From contig NZ_LMPF01000005.1 of NCBI RefSeq assembly GCF_001424345.1, positions 49,507-113,506 of the forward strand: a DNA stretch of 64,000 bases, written 5' to 3'. Within the stretch, counting starts at the first letter, position 1. Every line of letters begins with the position of its first letter. Positions 23,316 through 32,936 of the stretch are shown one piece after another. Position numbers and translations under genes: made by a program. The notes beneath the pieces are model-generated. The model worked only from the letters and a program-made list of their open reading frames with translations, searched no databases and was not told the DNA's origin. Origin of the DNA: Burkholderia sp. Leaf177 (lineage in GTDB: Bacteria; Pseudomonadota; Gammaproteobacteria; Burkholderiales; Burkholderiaceae).

Positions 23316-25154
23316 ATGAACCATCAGACAATCTCATCTCTTATCTGGTCGGTCGCGGATTTGCTGCGCGGCGACTATCGACAATCTGAATACGGCCGTG
23401 TGATCTTGTCTTTTACGGTTTTGCGTCGTTTGGACTGTGTGCTTGAGCCTACCAAGGCAAAAGTACTTGCCGAGTTTGACGCGAAAACCAAAGCAGGCCT
23501 CAATCCAGATCCGTTTTTGATTCGAAAATCCGGACAGTCTTTCTACAACGCGTCGCCGCTTGATCTGACCAAGCTTCTTGGTGACCAGGACAATATCCGG
23601 CAAAACATCTACGCCTACGTTCAGGCGTTCTCGCCAGCCGCGCGCGATATTTTCGAGCGATTCGATTTCCATTCCGTGATCGAGCGTTTGGCTAAGTCCA
23701 ATCTGCTTTATCTCGTCGCGGAAAAGTTTGCAGGATTCGACTTGCATCCGGATACGGTCGATAACCATCAAATGGGATTGGCTTTTGAAGAGTTGATCCG
23801 CAAGTTCGCCGAGATATCGAATGAGACGGCAGGGGAGCATTTTACGCCGCGTGAAGTGATTCGCTTGATGGTGAACTTGCTGTTCGTTGAAGACGATGAA
23901 GTGCTGAGGTCAGGAAATGCAGTAGTTCGGACTATTTACGATCCGACGGCTGGCACTGGCGGTATGTTGACTATGGCAGCCGAGCATCTGCTTCAGCATA
24001 ATCCGGCGGCGAGGCTGACTATGTTCGGGCAGGAGCTCAACGACGAATCCTATGCCGTATGTAAGGCCGACATGCTGATCAAAGGGCAAGACGTCGGCAA
24101 CATCGTCGCGGGTAATACGCTTTCCGACGATGGCCATAGCAGTCGCAAGTTCGATTACATGCTCTCGAATCCGCCGTTCGGCGTGGAATGGAAGAAAGTC
24201 GAGAAGTCTGTACGCAAAGAACATGAAGAGCAAGGTTTCGATGGCCGCTTTGGTCCGGGTTTGCCACGCGTGTCCGACGGTTCGATGCTCTTCCTAATGC
24301 ACTTGCTTTCGAAGATGCGCGCAGCGCATGACGGCGGCAGTCGATTTGGCATTGTGCTGAATGGATCGCCATTGTTTACCGGAGGCGCGGGATCAGGCGA
24401 GTCCGAGATTCGGCGTTACGTGCTGGAGAACGACCTTGTCGAAGCGATAATTGGGCTGCCGGTGGATATGTTCTACAACACCGGCATTGCGACCTATATA
24501 TGGGTTTTATCGAATAAGAAACCTTGGAATAGGAAGGGCTTCGTACAGCTCATAGATGCATCGAGTTTTTGGCAAAAGATGCGTAAGAGTTTGGGCAGCA
24601 AGCGTAAGGAGATGAGCAGCGACCACATCGACACAGTGACCAATCTGTTCGGGCATTGCGTGGATGCGGACTTGGCTACTCTACTTGACGTTGATGGCAA
24701 AGAGGTTGGTCAGAGCATTGTGAGCGGGAAGGCTGCGGTGCCGAAGGCGCCTGCTGGTGGAAAGGTCAAGGTGGCACCCGTGTCACGGCTGTTCAAGAAC
24801 GAAGCCTTCGGCTATACGACCATTACCGTTGAACGCCCGTTACGCGATGAGAAAGGGGAGATCGTTCTAGGTGCGAAGGGCAAGCAGAAGGGTAAGCCAC
24901 AAGCAGACAGTGCGTTGCGCGATACCGAGAATGTTCCGCTTGGCGAAGACATTCGCGAGTATTTCGAACGGGAAGTGAAGCCCCATGCGGCTGATGCTTG
25001 GATCGATGAAGAGAAGAGCAAAGTGGGATATGAGATATCGTTTAGCCAGCATTTTTATGTGTTTGAGCCGCTGCGAGGGTTGCATGCGATTGACGCAGAT
25101 CTGAAGAGCGTATCCGCGAACATAATAAAGCTGCTTGGGGAACTAGCGAAATGA
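23316..25154 (+). CDS. hsdM: Type I restriction-modification system methyltransferase subunit
   Basis: N6-adenine DNA methyltransferase subunit that works with HsdS and HsdR. An N-terminal HsdM_N helical domain (about 1-150) is followed by the methylase fold: TAGEHFTPREVIRLMV, the SAM-binding motif DPTAGTGG (209-216) and catalytic NPPF (285-288). Length 612 residues. The ATG at 23316 gives the family start MNHQTISSLIWSVADLLRG; a TTG at 23289 is also in frame. No strong ribosome binding site is seen for either. Residues ~455-560 form a charged insertion. hsdS overlaps its stop by four bases. Confidence 0.95.
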   Translation: MNHQTISSLIWSVADLLRGDYRQSEYGRVILSFTVLRRLDCVLEPTKAKVLAEFDAKTKAGLNPDPFLIRKSGQSFYNASPLDLTKLLGDQDNIRQNIYAYVQAFSPAARDIFERFDFHSVIERLAKSNLLYLVAEKFAGFDLHPDTVDNHQMGLAFEELIRKFAEISNETAGEHFTPREVIRLMVNLLFVEDDEVLRSGNAVVRTIYDPTAGTGGMLTMAAEHLLQHNPAARLTMFGQELNDESYAVCKADMLIKGQDVGNIVAGNTLSDDGHSSRKFDYMLSNPPFGVEWKKVEKSVRKEHEEQGFDGRFGPGLPRVSDGSMLFLMHLLSKMRAAHDGGSRFGIVLNGSPLFTGGAGSGESEIRRYVLENDLVEAIIGLPVDMFYNTGIATYIWVLSNKKPWNRKGFVQLIDASSFWQKMRKSLGSKRKEMSSDHIDTVTNLFGHCVDADLATLLDVDGKEVGQSIVSGKAAVPKAPAGGKVKVAPVSRLFKNEAFGYTTITVERPLRDEKGEIVLGAKGKQKGKPQADSALRDTENVPLGEDIREYFEREVKPHAADAWIDEEKSKVGYEISFSQHFYVFEPLRGLHAIDADLKSVSANIIKLLGELAK

Positions 25155-26521
25155 GTCTTCAAACTTATTCGCAGTACGTGAGCAGCGGTTTTGAATGGCT
25201 AGGTGATATTCCGGCACATTGGGCACTAAAGCGACTGAAATACGCATGTACAGTGGTGCCGTCGAACGTCGATAAAAAATCGCGCGATGGCGAAGTGGCA
25301 GTTCGCTTATGCAACTATACCGACGTGTACTACAGCGAACAAATTTTGGCTAACGTGAATTTTATGCCAGCAACCGCCACCGCAGGGCAGATTGAACGAC
25401 TGACCCTGCAAGCAGGCGATACGTTGATTACGAAGGACTCGGAGACTGCCGCCGACATCGCAATCGCCGCGTATGTGCCTCAATCTCTACCAGGAGTTGT
25501 TTGCGGTTACCACTTAGCTGTCGTGCGCCCGGGCGTGGAGCAAGATGGCCTTTTTATCAAGAGACTTTTCGACAGTCACTACCTAAAGTCTTATTTCGAA
25601 GTTTCGGCACGAGGATTGACAAGATTCGGGCTACCTCAGTATGCCTTAGACAACGTAGCTGTCGCGTTTCCGACGCTTGCGGAGCAACGTGCCATCGCGT
25701 TCTTCCTCAACCGGGAAACCGGCAAGATAGATGAGTTGATTGCTCAGCAGGAGAAGCTGCTCAAGCTGCTTGCAGAAAAACGCCAAGCGACTATTTCGAA
25801 AGCGGTGACGCACGGATTGGACCATAAAGTTTCAACTAAGCTAAGCGAACATGATTTCGTCGGTAGCATACCGTCGCACTGGTGCATTTATCCAATCAAG
25901 GCCGTGGCTACGATCAACGATGAAAGTTTGCCTGAGGACACAGAGCCTGATTTCGAGCTGTCATACGTCGATATTGGTAATGTCAGCCTGAACCGCGGGA
26001 TTGAAGGGACAGAAGTTTTAAATTTCGCAGAGGCACCGTCACGGGCCCGTCGCATAGCGCGACACGGAGACGTCATAATTTCGACCGTGCGCACCTATCT
26101 AAAGGCAATTGCCCCAATCGTTAATCCACCATCAAATTTGATTGTATCGACGGGCTTTGCCGTCATTCGACCCAAACAGAATCTTTCCTCTGCCTTCGCA
26201 AAATATGCGATGCAAAGTGCGGCATTCATTGATGAAATCATTAGTAAATCTACCGGTGTAAGTTATCCCGCCATCAACGCGTCCGACCTTGGGCGTATGG
26301 CTTTACCGATACCACCTTTAGATGAACAGGCCGCGATCTCCGCATTTCTCGACAACACTACGAAGGCGCTCGACGCGCTTATCAAGATCCAAAATCGGGC
26401 GAACCATCTTCTAAAAGAACGCCGAACCGCTCTCATCTCGGCAGCAGTCACCGGCAAAATTGACGTTCGCGATTACGTCGATGACGAGGCACCTGCTATG
26501 AACGCCGCCCCCATTGCATGA
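25151..26521 (+). CDS. hsdS: Type I restriction-modification system specificity subunit
   Basis: DNA-recognition subunit with two target-recognition domains (about 15-180 and 235-390). Each is followed by the conserved helical spacer: LAEQRAIAFFLNRETGKIDELI, and LDEQAAISAFLDNTTKALDALI. 456 residues, complete. Starts within the hsdM stop (ATGA) and overlaps the next gene by four bases. The bipartite recognition sequence cannot be read from the protein. Both target domains are AT-richer than neighbouring core genes, consistent with horizontal transfer or domain shuffling. Confidence 0.94.
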   Translation: MSLQTYSQYVSSGFEWLGDIPAHWALKRLKYACTVVPSNVDKKSRDGEVAVRLCNYTDVYYSEQILANVNFMPATATAGQIERLTLQAGDTLITKDSETAADIAIAAYVPQSLPGVVCGYHLAVVRPGVEQDGLFIKRLFDSHYLKSYFEVSARGLTRFGLPQYALDNVAVAFPTLAEQRAIAFFLNRETGKIDELIAQQEKLLKLLAEKRQATISKAVTHGLDHKVSTKLSEHDFVGSIPSHWCIYPIKAVATINDESLPEDTEPDFELSYVDIGNVSLNRGIEGTEVLNFAEAPSRARRIARHGDVIISTVRTYLKAIAPIVNPPSNLIVSTGFAVIRPKQNLSSAFAKYAMQSAAFIDEIISKSTGVSYPAINASDLGRMALPIPPLDEQAAISAFLDNTTKALDALIKIQNRANHLLKERRTALISAAVTGKIDVRDYVDDEAPAMNAAPIA

Positions 26522-27453
26522 GCGATATCCAACTCTTCCGCCTTTCCACACACGGCGACGCCACCGAACTACAAAGCCGCCCAGCCACTCTAGAAAGACA
26601 CCTCCAAAGCTTAATAGAAGCCCAGATGCCGACCTTCCTCGGCATCCGCTTCCTCGCCAACGAATACATCACTGGCAAGACACACAAGGGCCGCATCGAC
26701 TCCCTGGGACTCGATGAAAACAATTGCCCGGTCATCATCGAATATAAACGTCATAGCAACGATAACGTCATAAACCAAGGGCTTTTCTATCTCGATTGGC
26801 TGCTTGACCATCAAGCCGAGTTCCGATGGCTCGTGATGGAAAAGCTCGGCAAGGAAGTGGCTGATACCGTCGAATGGACTGGCACGCGCCTTCTATGCAT
26901 CGCCGCCGATTTCACTCGTTTCGATCGACACGCTGTCCAGCAGATTCCTCGCAACATCGAGTTGATCCGATACAAGCTGTTCGGTGAAGACCTCTTGATA
27001 CTCGAATTGGTGAATGCGGTCGCTATCGCAGACGCAACGGCCCTGAGATCGACTGATAACTCGTCGTCGGCGGAAATAGCAAAAGCTAAACCGCCGAGCA
27101 AAGACAAGACGCTCGCGGAGCAACTCGAAACCGCGACGGCCGAAATAGCCGAGCTGTACCAGCAAACAACGACGCATCTTCTTTCGCTCGGAGATGACGT
27201 TCAGGAACGACGCCTCAAGCTTTACACCGCGTTTCGTCGACTAAAAAACTTTGCTTGCGTCATCGTTGCTGCTCAGAGAATCTCGATCACATTGAAACTC
27301 GACCCGGCAGCAATAACGCTAGAAGAGGGGTTCACGCGTGACGTCAGCGAGATCGGCCATTGGGGTACGGGCGATATCGAGGTGAGCCTTCGGTCACTCG
27401 CGGATCTTGAGCGCGCGAAAGCCCTTATTGAACGAAGCTACGCGCAGAGCTGA
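26518..27453 (+). CDS. PD-(D/E)XK-like nuclease domain plus DUF5655, embedded in the hsd operon
   Basis: 311-residue cytoplasmic protein. The N-terminal ~165 residues look like a PD-(D/E)XK nuclease fold of the NucS/DUF91 kind: D61 in GRIDSLG, then E75 and K77 in VIIEYKR, and Q87 downstream, in the right order and spacing. A charged linker (about 185-215) joins it to a C-terminal ~100-residue DUF5655-like domain ending GHWGTGDIEVSL...IERSYAQS. Its ATG overlaps the hsdS stop (ATGA) and hsdR follows after 62 bases, so it is an integral part of the operon. Similar genes are, to my recollection, found beside other type I systems, but no role is established that I know of. Confidence 0.75.
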   Translation: MSDIQLFRLSTHGDATELQSRPATLERHLQSLIEAQMPTFLGIRFLANEYITGKTHKGRIDSLGLDENNCPVIIEYKRHSNDNVINQGLFYLDWLLDHQAEFRWLVMEKLGKEVADTVEWTGTRLLCIAADFTRFDRHAVQQIPRNIELIRYKLFGEDLLILELVNAVAIADATALRSTDNSSSAEIAKAKPPSKDKTLAEQLETATAEIAELYQQTTTHLLSLGDDVQERRLKLYTAFRRLKNFACVIVAAQRISITLKLDPAAITLEEGFTRDVSEIGHWGTGDIEVSLRSLADLERAKALIERSYAQS

Positions 27454-27515
27454 GCCACACGCTGCGACAACCCTGAACGTCTAGCAATTGCAAATTAACA
27501 TCAGCCGGAAGACGC

Positions 27516-30500
27516 ATGAGCGACCTGCATCAAGAGCATCATTTCGAAGACGCAATCTGCCGACATCTCGGCGAAAACGGCTGGCTTTATTCTGAGAGCG
27601 CGGCGGCGCATTTCGACCGATTCAATGCGCTATATCTGCCTGACTTGCTCGCATGGATTGAACAGACGCAGCAAGACACATGGCAACGCCTGACGACAAC
27701 GAACGGCGCAGCCATAAAAGAGCGTGTCGCCGAGCGCGTACGTAAAAGTCTTAATGAACGAGGTACGCTGGATGTTCTCCGGCGAGGCGTCGAAATGCTC
27801 GGCTTAAAAGAACCACTGTCTATGGTGCAATTCAAGCCGGCACTTACGATCAATCCTGTAGATCTGGAAAAGTATCAAGCGAACCGTTTGCGCGTGGTAC
27901 GCCAGGTGCGCCATTCTTTGAACAATTCCCGGGAAGAACTCGACCTTGTCCTCTTTGTGAATGGTATTCCGGTTGCAACTGCTGAACTCAAGTCGGACTT
28001 CACGCAAAGCGTTCAAGATGCGGTCGATCAATATCGATACGATCGTGACCCGCATCCCCAAGGCGGCGTCTTGGAGCCCTTGCTGGGTTTTCCTGGCGGC
28101 GCGCTCGTCCACTTTGCCGTCAGTCAAAGTGAAGTGATGATGACCACGCGGCTCGAGGGAAAGCCTACTGTTTTCCTGCCCTTTAACCGTGGCAACGCAG
28201 GCGCGGCCGGGAACGAACCCAATCCGGATGGTTATGCGGCGTCTTATTTATGGGAGGAAGTCTGGGCGCGCGATAGCTGGTTGGAGATATTAGGTCGTTT
28301 CCTGATCGGCAAACGTGACGATAAGAAACAACTCCAGAGCATTATCTTTCCGCGGTATCACCAGCTGGACGCAACGCGCAAGATAGTCGCCGATGTACTC
28401 GCTAAAGGTGCCGGCGAGCGGTACTTGATCCAGCATTCCGCCGGATCGGGAAAAACCAATTCGATCGCATGGACAGCGCATTTCCTTGCGGACCTCCACG
28501 ATGCTAACCACAATAAAATCTTCGATAGCGTGCTCGTGGTTTCAGATAGGACCGTTCTTGATGCGCAACTTCAGGAAGCCATCTTTGACTTCGAACGTAC
28601 CACCGGCGTTGTGGCGACAATCACGAATGAGCATGGCAGCAAAAGCGCACAGTTAGGTCAGGCGTTAAAGGACGGCAAGAAGATCATCGTATGCACGATC
28701 CAGACATTTCCATTTGCGCTTAAAGCTGTCCATGAACTCGCCGCGACGCAAGGCAAGTGCTTTGCAGTAATCGCCGATGAAGCGCATAGCTCGCAAAGCG
28801 GCGATGCGGCATCGAAGCTTAAGCAATTGCTCTCGGCGCAGGAATGGAATGAGCTTCAGGACGGCGGAGAGATCGGCATTGATACGTTGCTGATCTCACA
28901 GATGCAAGGCCGTGCGCGTGTGAAGGGATTGACGTACGTGGCCTTCACCGCGACGCCGAAGCAGAAGACGCTCGAACTTTTCGGACGGCCGAACGCCGCC
29001 GGATTGCCTGTTCCTTTCCATGTCTACTCCATGCGTCAGGCAATCGAGGAGCGTTTCATTCTCGACGTCCTCAGAAATTACACGACTTACAAACTCGCAT
29101 TCAAACTTGCGCATAACGGCCGTGAGCTTGACGACCAGCAAGTCGAACGAACCACCGCAATGAAAGGGATCATGCAATGGGTTCGCCTTCATCCGTATAA
29201 CATCGCGCAGAAGGTGCAGGTGGTTGTCGAGCACTATCGAGAGAATGTGCAGCCTTTATTGGGTGGCTTGGCCAAGGCAATGGTTGTTGTCGGCAGTCGC
29301 AAAGAGGCAGTGCGTTGGCAGAAAGCGATTCGAGAATACATAGAGCGGCAGAATTATTCGCTTGGTGTTCTAGTTGCGTTCTCGGGTGAAATTGATGATC
29401 CTGAAAGCTATCCTTCGCCCGTCAGCGAAACAAGCACGGAGTTGAATCTAGCACTCAATGGAAAAGTTATACGGAATGCGTTTGCCGAGCCCGGGTATCA
29501 CTTGCTGCTGGTTGCGAACAAATTCCAGACCGGCTTCGATCAGCCGCTTTTGTGTGGAATGTATATCGACAAGATGCTCGGTGGCGTGCAGGCGGTGCAA
29601 ACATTATCGCGGCTGAATCGAGCGCACCCTGGAAAGACCGATACCTATATTCTCGACTTTGTGAATGATGCCAATGATGTTCTAGCAGCATTCAAGACGT
29701 ACTACGATACCGCCGAGCTTGAAGCGACAACTGATCCAAATCAGGTGTACGACCTCCGCGCCAAACTCGATGCAAGCGGTCACTACGACGACTTCGAAGT
29801 TGACCGGGTAGTAAAGGTTGAACTGGACCCAAGAGGGACGCAGGCGCAATTGAACGGCGCTATCGTGCCGGTGGCCGATCGTTTGCTCAAGAAATATAAA
29901 GCCGCGTGGCAACGCAAGCTCGATGCTGAAACACAAGGGGAAGAGAGGCTGACGCGAAGCGCTAAAGATGTACTTGACGCATTAATCCTCTTCAAAAACG
30001 ATATGGGCGCTTTTATCCGCCTATACGCTTTTCTGTCGCAGATATTTGACTATGGCAACACAAATATCGAGAAGCGCTTCATGTTCTTCAAACGTCTGTT
30101 GCCGCTGCTTGAGTTCGGACGAGAACGCGATGATGTGGATTTATCGAAGATTGTGCTAACTCATCACACCTTGAAGAACAGAGGGCTTCAGGCATTAAGT
30201 CTCGCGCATGGCGATGTGCGCAAACTGCCTCCAATGGATGCCGTTGGCAGTGGCTCGGTCCAGGACAAACAGCAGGCCTTGTTGAACGAAATCATCGCTA
30301 AGGTGAATGGCTTATTTGAAGGCGAGCTTACCGTTGATGATCAGCTCATGTATATCAATGGCGTTATCAAAGGAAAGCTTTTGGAAAACGATATGCTGGT
30401 GCAGCAAGCGAAGAGTAACGCCAAGCAACAGTTCGGCAATTCGCCTGATCTCACCGAAGCTTTGCAAAACGCGATCATGGACGCTTTCGACGCACACACG

Positions 30501-30632
30501 GCGATGAGCACTCAAGCGCTCAGTTCAGCACGCGTCCGCGCTGGCCTCATGGAGATCCTTCTAGGACCCGGGCAGTTGTACGAGGCGTTGCGCGCTCGAT
30601 CTAATCAACCACCACCACGGATCAATCCGTAA
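27516..30632 (+). CDS. hsdR: Type I restriction-modification system restriction subunit
   Basis: ATP-driven translocase-endonuclease of the type I enzyme. An N-terminal PD-(D/E)XK nuclease domain has D143 in ELDLVLF and E157-x-K159 in TAELKS. The SF2 motor domains show Walker A SAGSGKTNS (about 308-316), the DEAH box in IADEAHSSQ, the TATPKQKTLELFG motif III, and KFQTGFDQPLL near motif VI. A helical C-terminus contacts HsdM. 1038 residues with no frameshift, so the system appears intact. The ATG at 27516 follows CCGGAAG. It is the last gene of the module. Confidence 0.96.
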   Translation: MSDLHQEHHFEDAICRHLGENGWLYSESAAAHFDRFNALYLPDLLAWIEQTQQDTWQRLTTTNGAAIKERVAERVRKSLNERGTLDVLRRGVEMLGLKEPLSMVQFKPALTINPVDLEKYQANRLRVVRQVRHSLNNSREELDLVLFVNGIPVATAELKSDFTQSVQDAVDQYRYDRDPHPQGGVLEPLLGFPGGALVHFAVSQSEVMMTTRLEGKPTVFLPFNRGNAGAAGNEPNPDGYAASYLWEEVWARDSWLEILGRFLIGKRDDKKQLQSIIFPRYHQLDATRKIVADVLAKGAGERYLIQHSAGSGKTNSIAWTAHFLADLHDANHNKIFDSVLVVSDRTVLDAQLQEAIFDFERTTGVVATITNEHGSKSAQLGQALKDGKKIIVCTIQTFPFALKAVHELAATQGKCFAVIADEAHSSQSGDAASKLKQLLSAQEWNELQDGGEIGIDTLLISQMQGRARVKGLTYVAFTATPKQKTLELFGRPNAAGLPVPFHVYSMRQAIEERFILDVLRNYTTYKLAFKLAHNGRELDDQQVERTTAMKGIMQWVRLHPYNIAQKVQVVVEHYRENVQPLLGGLAKAMVVVGSRKEAVRWQKAIREYIERQNYSLGVLVAFSGEIDDPESYPSPVSETSTELNLALNGKVIRNAFAEPGYHLLLVANKFQTGFDQPLLCGMYIDKMLGGVQAVQTLSRLNRAHPGKTDTYILDFVNDANDVLAAFKTYYDTAELEATTDPNQVYDLRAKLDASGHYDDFEVDRVVKVELDPRGTQAQLNGAIVPVADRLLKKYKAAWQRKLDAETQGEERLTRSAKDVLDALILFKNDMGAFIRLYAFLSQIFDYGNTNIEKRFMFFKRLLPLLEFGRERDDVDLSKIVLTHHTLKNRGLQALSLAHGDVRKLPPMDAVGSGSVQDKQQALLNEIIAKVNGLFEGELTVDDQLMYINGVIKGKLLENDMLVQQAKSNAKQQFGNSPDLTEALQNAIMDAFDAHTAMSTQALSSARVRAGLMEILLGPGQLYEALRARSNQPPPRINP

Positions 30633-30763
30633 GTTTGGCGACGTTCGAATCTGACATCGCCGCTCACTGTTTCCGTTTCCATCGCCGACTATTACGACTT
30701 CTCCGATATCCCCATCGCGTCTAGAAGTGCATGCTCATGCCCTCACTTTTTCAGGGGCACGGC

Positions 30764-31534
30764 ATGACCAACACCAAATGGAAGTCCAGCGGCGCTTTCC
30801 TAATCACGGCCTTCATTTCACTCGCCGCAACCGCGGCTGAAACCAATCACGGCTGGACCTACACCGGCGAACACGGCCCGGCCCACTGGGGCGCATTGAG
30901 CGAAGCCTTCCACGCGTGCGAAGGCGGCCGCACCGAATCGCCGATCAACATCGAAAGCGCGAAAAAAGCGCCCGCCGACATGCCGCGCTTGAAGATCAAC
31001 TACGCGCCGCTTCCCATCGATATCGTCAACACCGGCCACGCCGTTCAGTTCAACGCAACGCCCGGCACCGACAGCATCACCCTCGGCGACAAAGCCTATC
31101 AACTCGTGCAATTCCACTTTCATTCGCCGGGCGAAGAGCGTTTCGCGGGCAAGGAAAGCGTGATGGACGCGCATCTCGTGCACAGCACGGCCGATGGCAA
31201 ACTCCTCGTGTTAGCTGTGCAATTCAAGCTAGGGGAACACGCGAACCCCGTCATCCAGGCGATGCTCGACCGCGTTCCGGCCGAGAAAGGCGCGGAGATG
31301 AAAGTGACCGCCATAACGTTGAACCCGTTCGATTTGCTGCCGAAGAAAACCGGCTACTACACCTATAGCGGTTCGCTCACAACACCGCCGTGCACGGAAG
31401 GCGTGACATGGATCGAGTTCAAGGAGCCGGTCAGCATCACGAAACAGCAACTCGATGCCATGCAACATTTTTATCGTGGCAATCAACGTCCGGTGCAAGC
31501 GCTGAACGGACGCGAGATCTTTGAAGTAGATTGA
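30764..31534 (+). CDS. Alpha-class carbonic anhydrase, periplasmic
   Basis: Zinc enzyme interconverting CO2 and bicarbonate, exported to the periplasm. A signal peptide (about 1-24, ending ATAAE) precedes the mature domain. Zinc ligands are the histidines of VQFHFHSPGEE and of MDAHLVHS, and the substrate-pocket motif TTPPCTEGVTW is intact. The ATG at 30764 follows CAGGGG; one at 30731 would add eleven residues before the signal peptide and is less likely. Length 256 residues is normal. It lies directly after the hsd module and is convergent with the MFS gene. Confidence 0.93.
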   Translation: MTNTKWKSSGAFLITAFISLAATAAETNHGWTYTGEHGPAHWGALSEAFHACEGGRTESPINIESAKKAPADMPRLKINYAPLPIDIVNTGHAVQFNATPGTDSITLGDKAYQLVQFHFHSPGEERFAGKESVMDAHLVHSTADGKLLVLAVQFKLGEHANPVIQAMLDRVPAEKGAEMKVTAITLNPFDLLPKKTGYYTYSGSLTTPPCTEGVTWIEFKEPVSITKQQLDAMQHFYRGNQRPVQALNGREIFEVD

Positions 31535-31548
31535 GCCGCAAGCTGAAC

Positions 31549-31580
31549 GAGGCCGTCGAAGCTGCGCAAACGACGGCCTC
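31549..31580. terminator. Hairpin between convergent carbonic anhydrase and MFS genes
   Basis: Perfect ten-base stem GAGGCCGTCG / CGACGGCCTC with a 12-base loop. The right arm overlaps the MFS stop codon. There is no T-run on either side, so termination strength is uncertain. Confidence 0.45.
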
Positions 31581-32820
31581 ATTCCAGCGCTTTCCCACGC
31601 GTCTCCGGCAACAGCAACGCAGCGACGATCACCAGTAAATATCCGGTTCCGGCAACCACGCCTATCGCTTTGACGAGCGACATGCTTTGCGAAAACACGC
31701 CGACGAGTATCGGAAAAAACGATCCAAGTCCGCGCCCGAGGTTGTAGCAAAATCCTTGTCCCGAGCCGCGAATCGCATTGGGATACAGCTCCGATAAATA
31801 CGCTCCCACGCCCGCAAAAATCCCTTGCACGACAATGCCAAGCGGAAAGCCTAGCAACAACATGGCGTGATCGGTGATGGGGATCATCGTGTAGATCATG
31901 CCGAGCAGAAACGAGCCGATTGCAAACAACACGAACGACGCACGCCGGCCAATCTTGTCGCAAAGAATCGCGCCGAATACATACCCAAGAAACGAGCCGA
32001 CGATCAACACAACGAGATAACCGCTCGTGTTGAATACGGACAGATGCCGTTCGGTCTTGAGATACGTCGGCAGCCACGTGGTGATCGCGTAATAACCGCC
32101 GAGCATGCCGGTGCACAACGCGCTGCCGAGTATCGTCGTCTTGAGATGCGCGCCTTTGAAGATATCGGCGAAGGTGGCTGTTTCGGTGCCGGCATCGCGC
32201 GCTCGGCGTGTCGCCAGGAAAATCTCGGGATCGTTGACATTGCGGCGGATATAGAGAATCCACAGCGCCGGCACAATGCCGATCCAGAAGCACGCGCGCC
32301 ACGCGGTATCTTCCGGCAGCAACGCAAAAAACGCCCAATAGAGAATCGCGGCCGCGCCCCAGCCGAACGACCAGCTGCTTTGCACGGTCCCAACCGCTTT
32401 CGCCCGATGCTGCGGCGAGCGGATCGTCTCGGCCATCATCACGGTCACGACGGACCATTCGCCGCCAAACCCCACGCCTTGCAGCGTGCGCGTGACGAGC
32501 AACTGTCCGAACGAGTGCGTGAAGCCGGAAAGAAACGTGAAGAATGCAAAGCAGCCGATGGTCCATTGCAACACGCGCACGCGGCCGTATCGATCGGAGA
32601 GAATGCCTGCAAGCCAGCCACCAATTGCCGATGAAATCAGCGAACTCGTCGCGATCATCCCAGCTTCGCTTTTGCTCATGCCCCACGTGGCGATCAGCGT
32701 GGGAATGAGGAACGAGTAGATCATGAAGTCGAAGGCATCGACTGCGTAGCCGCCGAAGCCGGCGTAAAGCGTGCGGCGCTCGCGCGTCGTCAACTCGGTG
32801 AACCACTCGAACGCTCGCAT
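31579..32820 (-). CDS. MFS transporter (metabolite:H+ symporter type)
   Basis: 413-residue inner-membrane carrier with about 12 membrane segments. Family signatures are GGWLAGILSDRYGRVRVLQW in the 2-3 loop, FGGEWSVVTVMMAETI, and GAILCDKIGRR in the second half. Opening DAFDFMIYSFLIP resembles the aromatic-acid/sialate-type proton symporters (AAHS/SHS-like families). Substrate unknown; a carboxylate or sugar acid is plausible. Transcribed alone after the ABC exporter, with a terminator between them. A longer open frame on the same strand across this gene is a shadow. Confidence 0.88.
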   Translation of the reverse strand: MRAFEWFTELTTRERRTLYAGFGGYAVDAFDFMIYSFLIPTLIATWGMSKSEAGMIATSSLISSAIGGWLAGILSDRYGRVRVLQWTIGCFAFFTFLSGFTHSFGQLLVTRTLQGVGFGGEWSVVTVMMAETIRSPQHRAKAVGTVQSSWSFGWGAAAILYWAFFALLPEDTAWRACFWIGIVPALWILYIRRNVNDPEIFLATRRARDAGTETATFADIFKGAHLKTTILGSALCTGMLGGYYAITTWLPTYLKTERHLSVFNTSGYLVVLIVGSFLGYVFGAILCDKIGRRASFVLFAIGSFLLGMIYTMIPITDHAMLLLGFPLGIVVQGIFAGVGAYLSELYPNAIRGSGQGFCYNLGRGLGSFFPILVGVFSQSMSLVKAIGVVAGTGYLLVIVAALLLPETRGKALE

Positions 32821-32888
32821 CCTGTCTCCTGTTCAATGCCCGCGTCTTCATGGGCGGCGAAACATTCTACGGCGTCCAAAAATGCAAA

Positions 32889-32912
32889 AAGCGGGTCACG
32901 ATGAACCCGCTT
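32889..32912 (-). terminator. Terminator after ABC exporter gene
   Basis: Eight-base stem AAGCGGGT / ACCCGCTT with an eight-base loop. Read on the minus strand it runs into a T-rich stretch. It separates the ABC transporter gene from the downstream MFS gene. Confidence 0.8.
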
Positions 32913-32936
32913 CTTCTACACGCGATAACCGGAGTG

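Noticed and set aside
23231..30763. Attachment-site direct repeats bounding the restriction module
   Set aside because: I looked for matching sequences just before hsdM and after hsdR and found none convincing, nor an integrase or tRNA at either end.
31229..32851. A 540-codon minus-strand frame overlapping the MFS gene and carbonic anhydrase
   Set aside because: Out of frame with the clear 12-helix MFS protein, Arg/His-rich, and it would cross a convergent gene.
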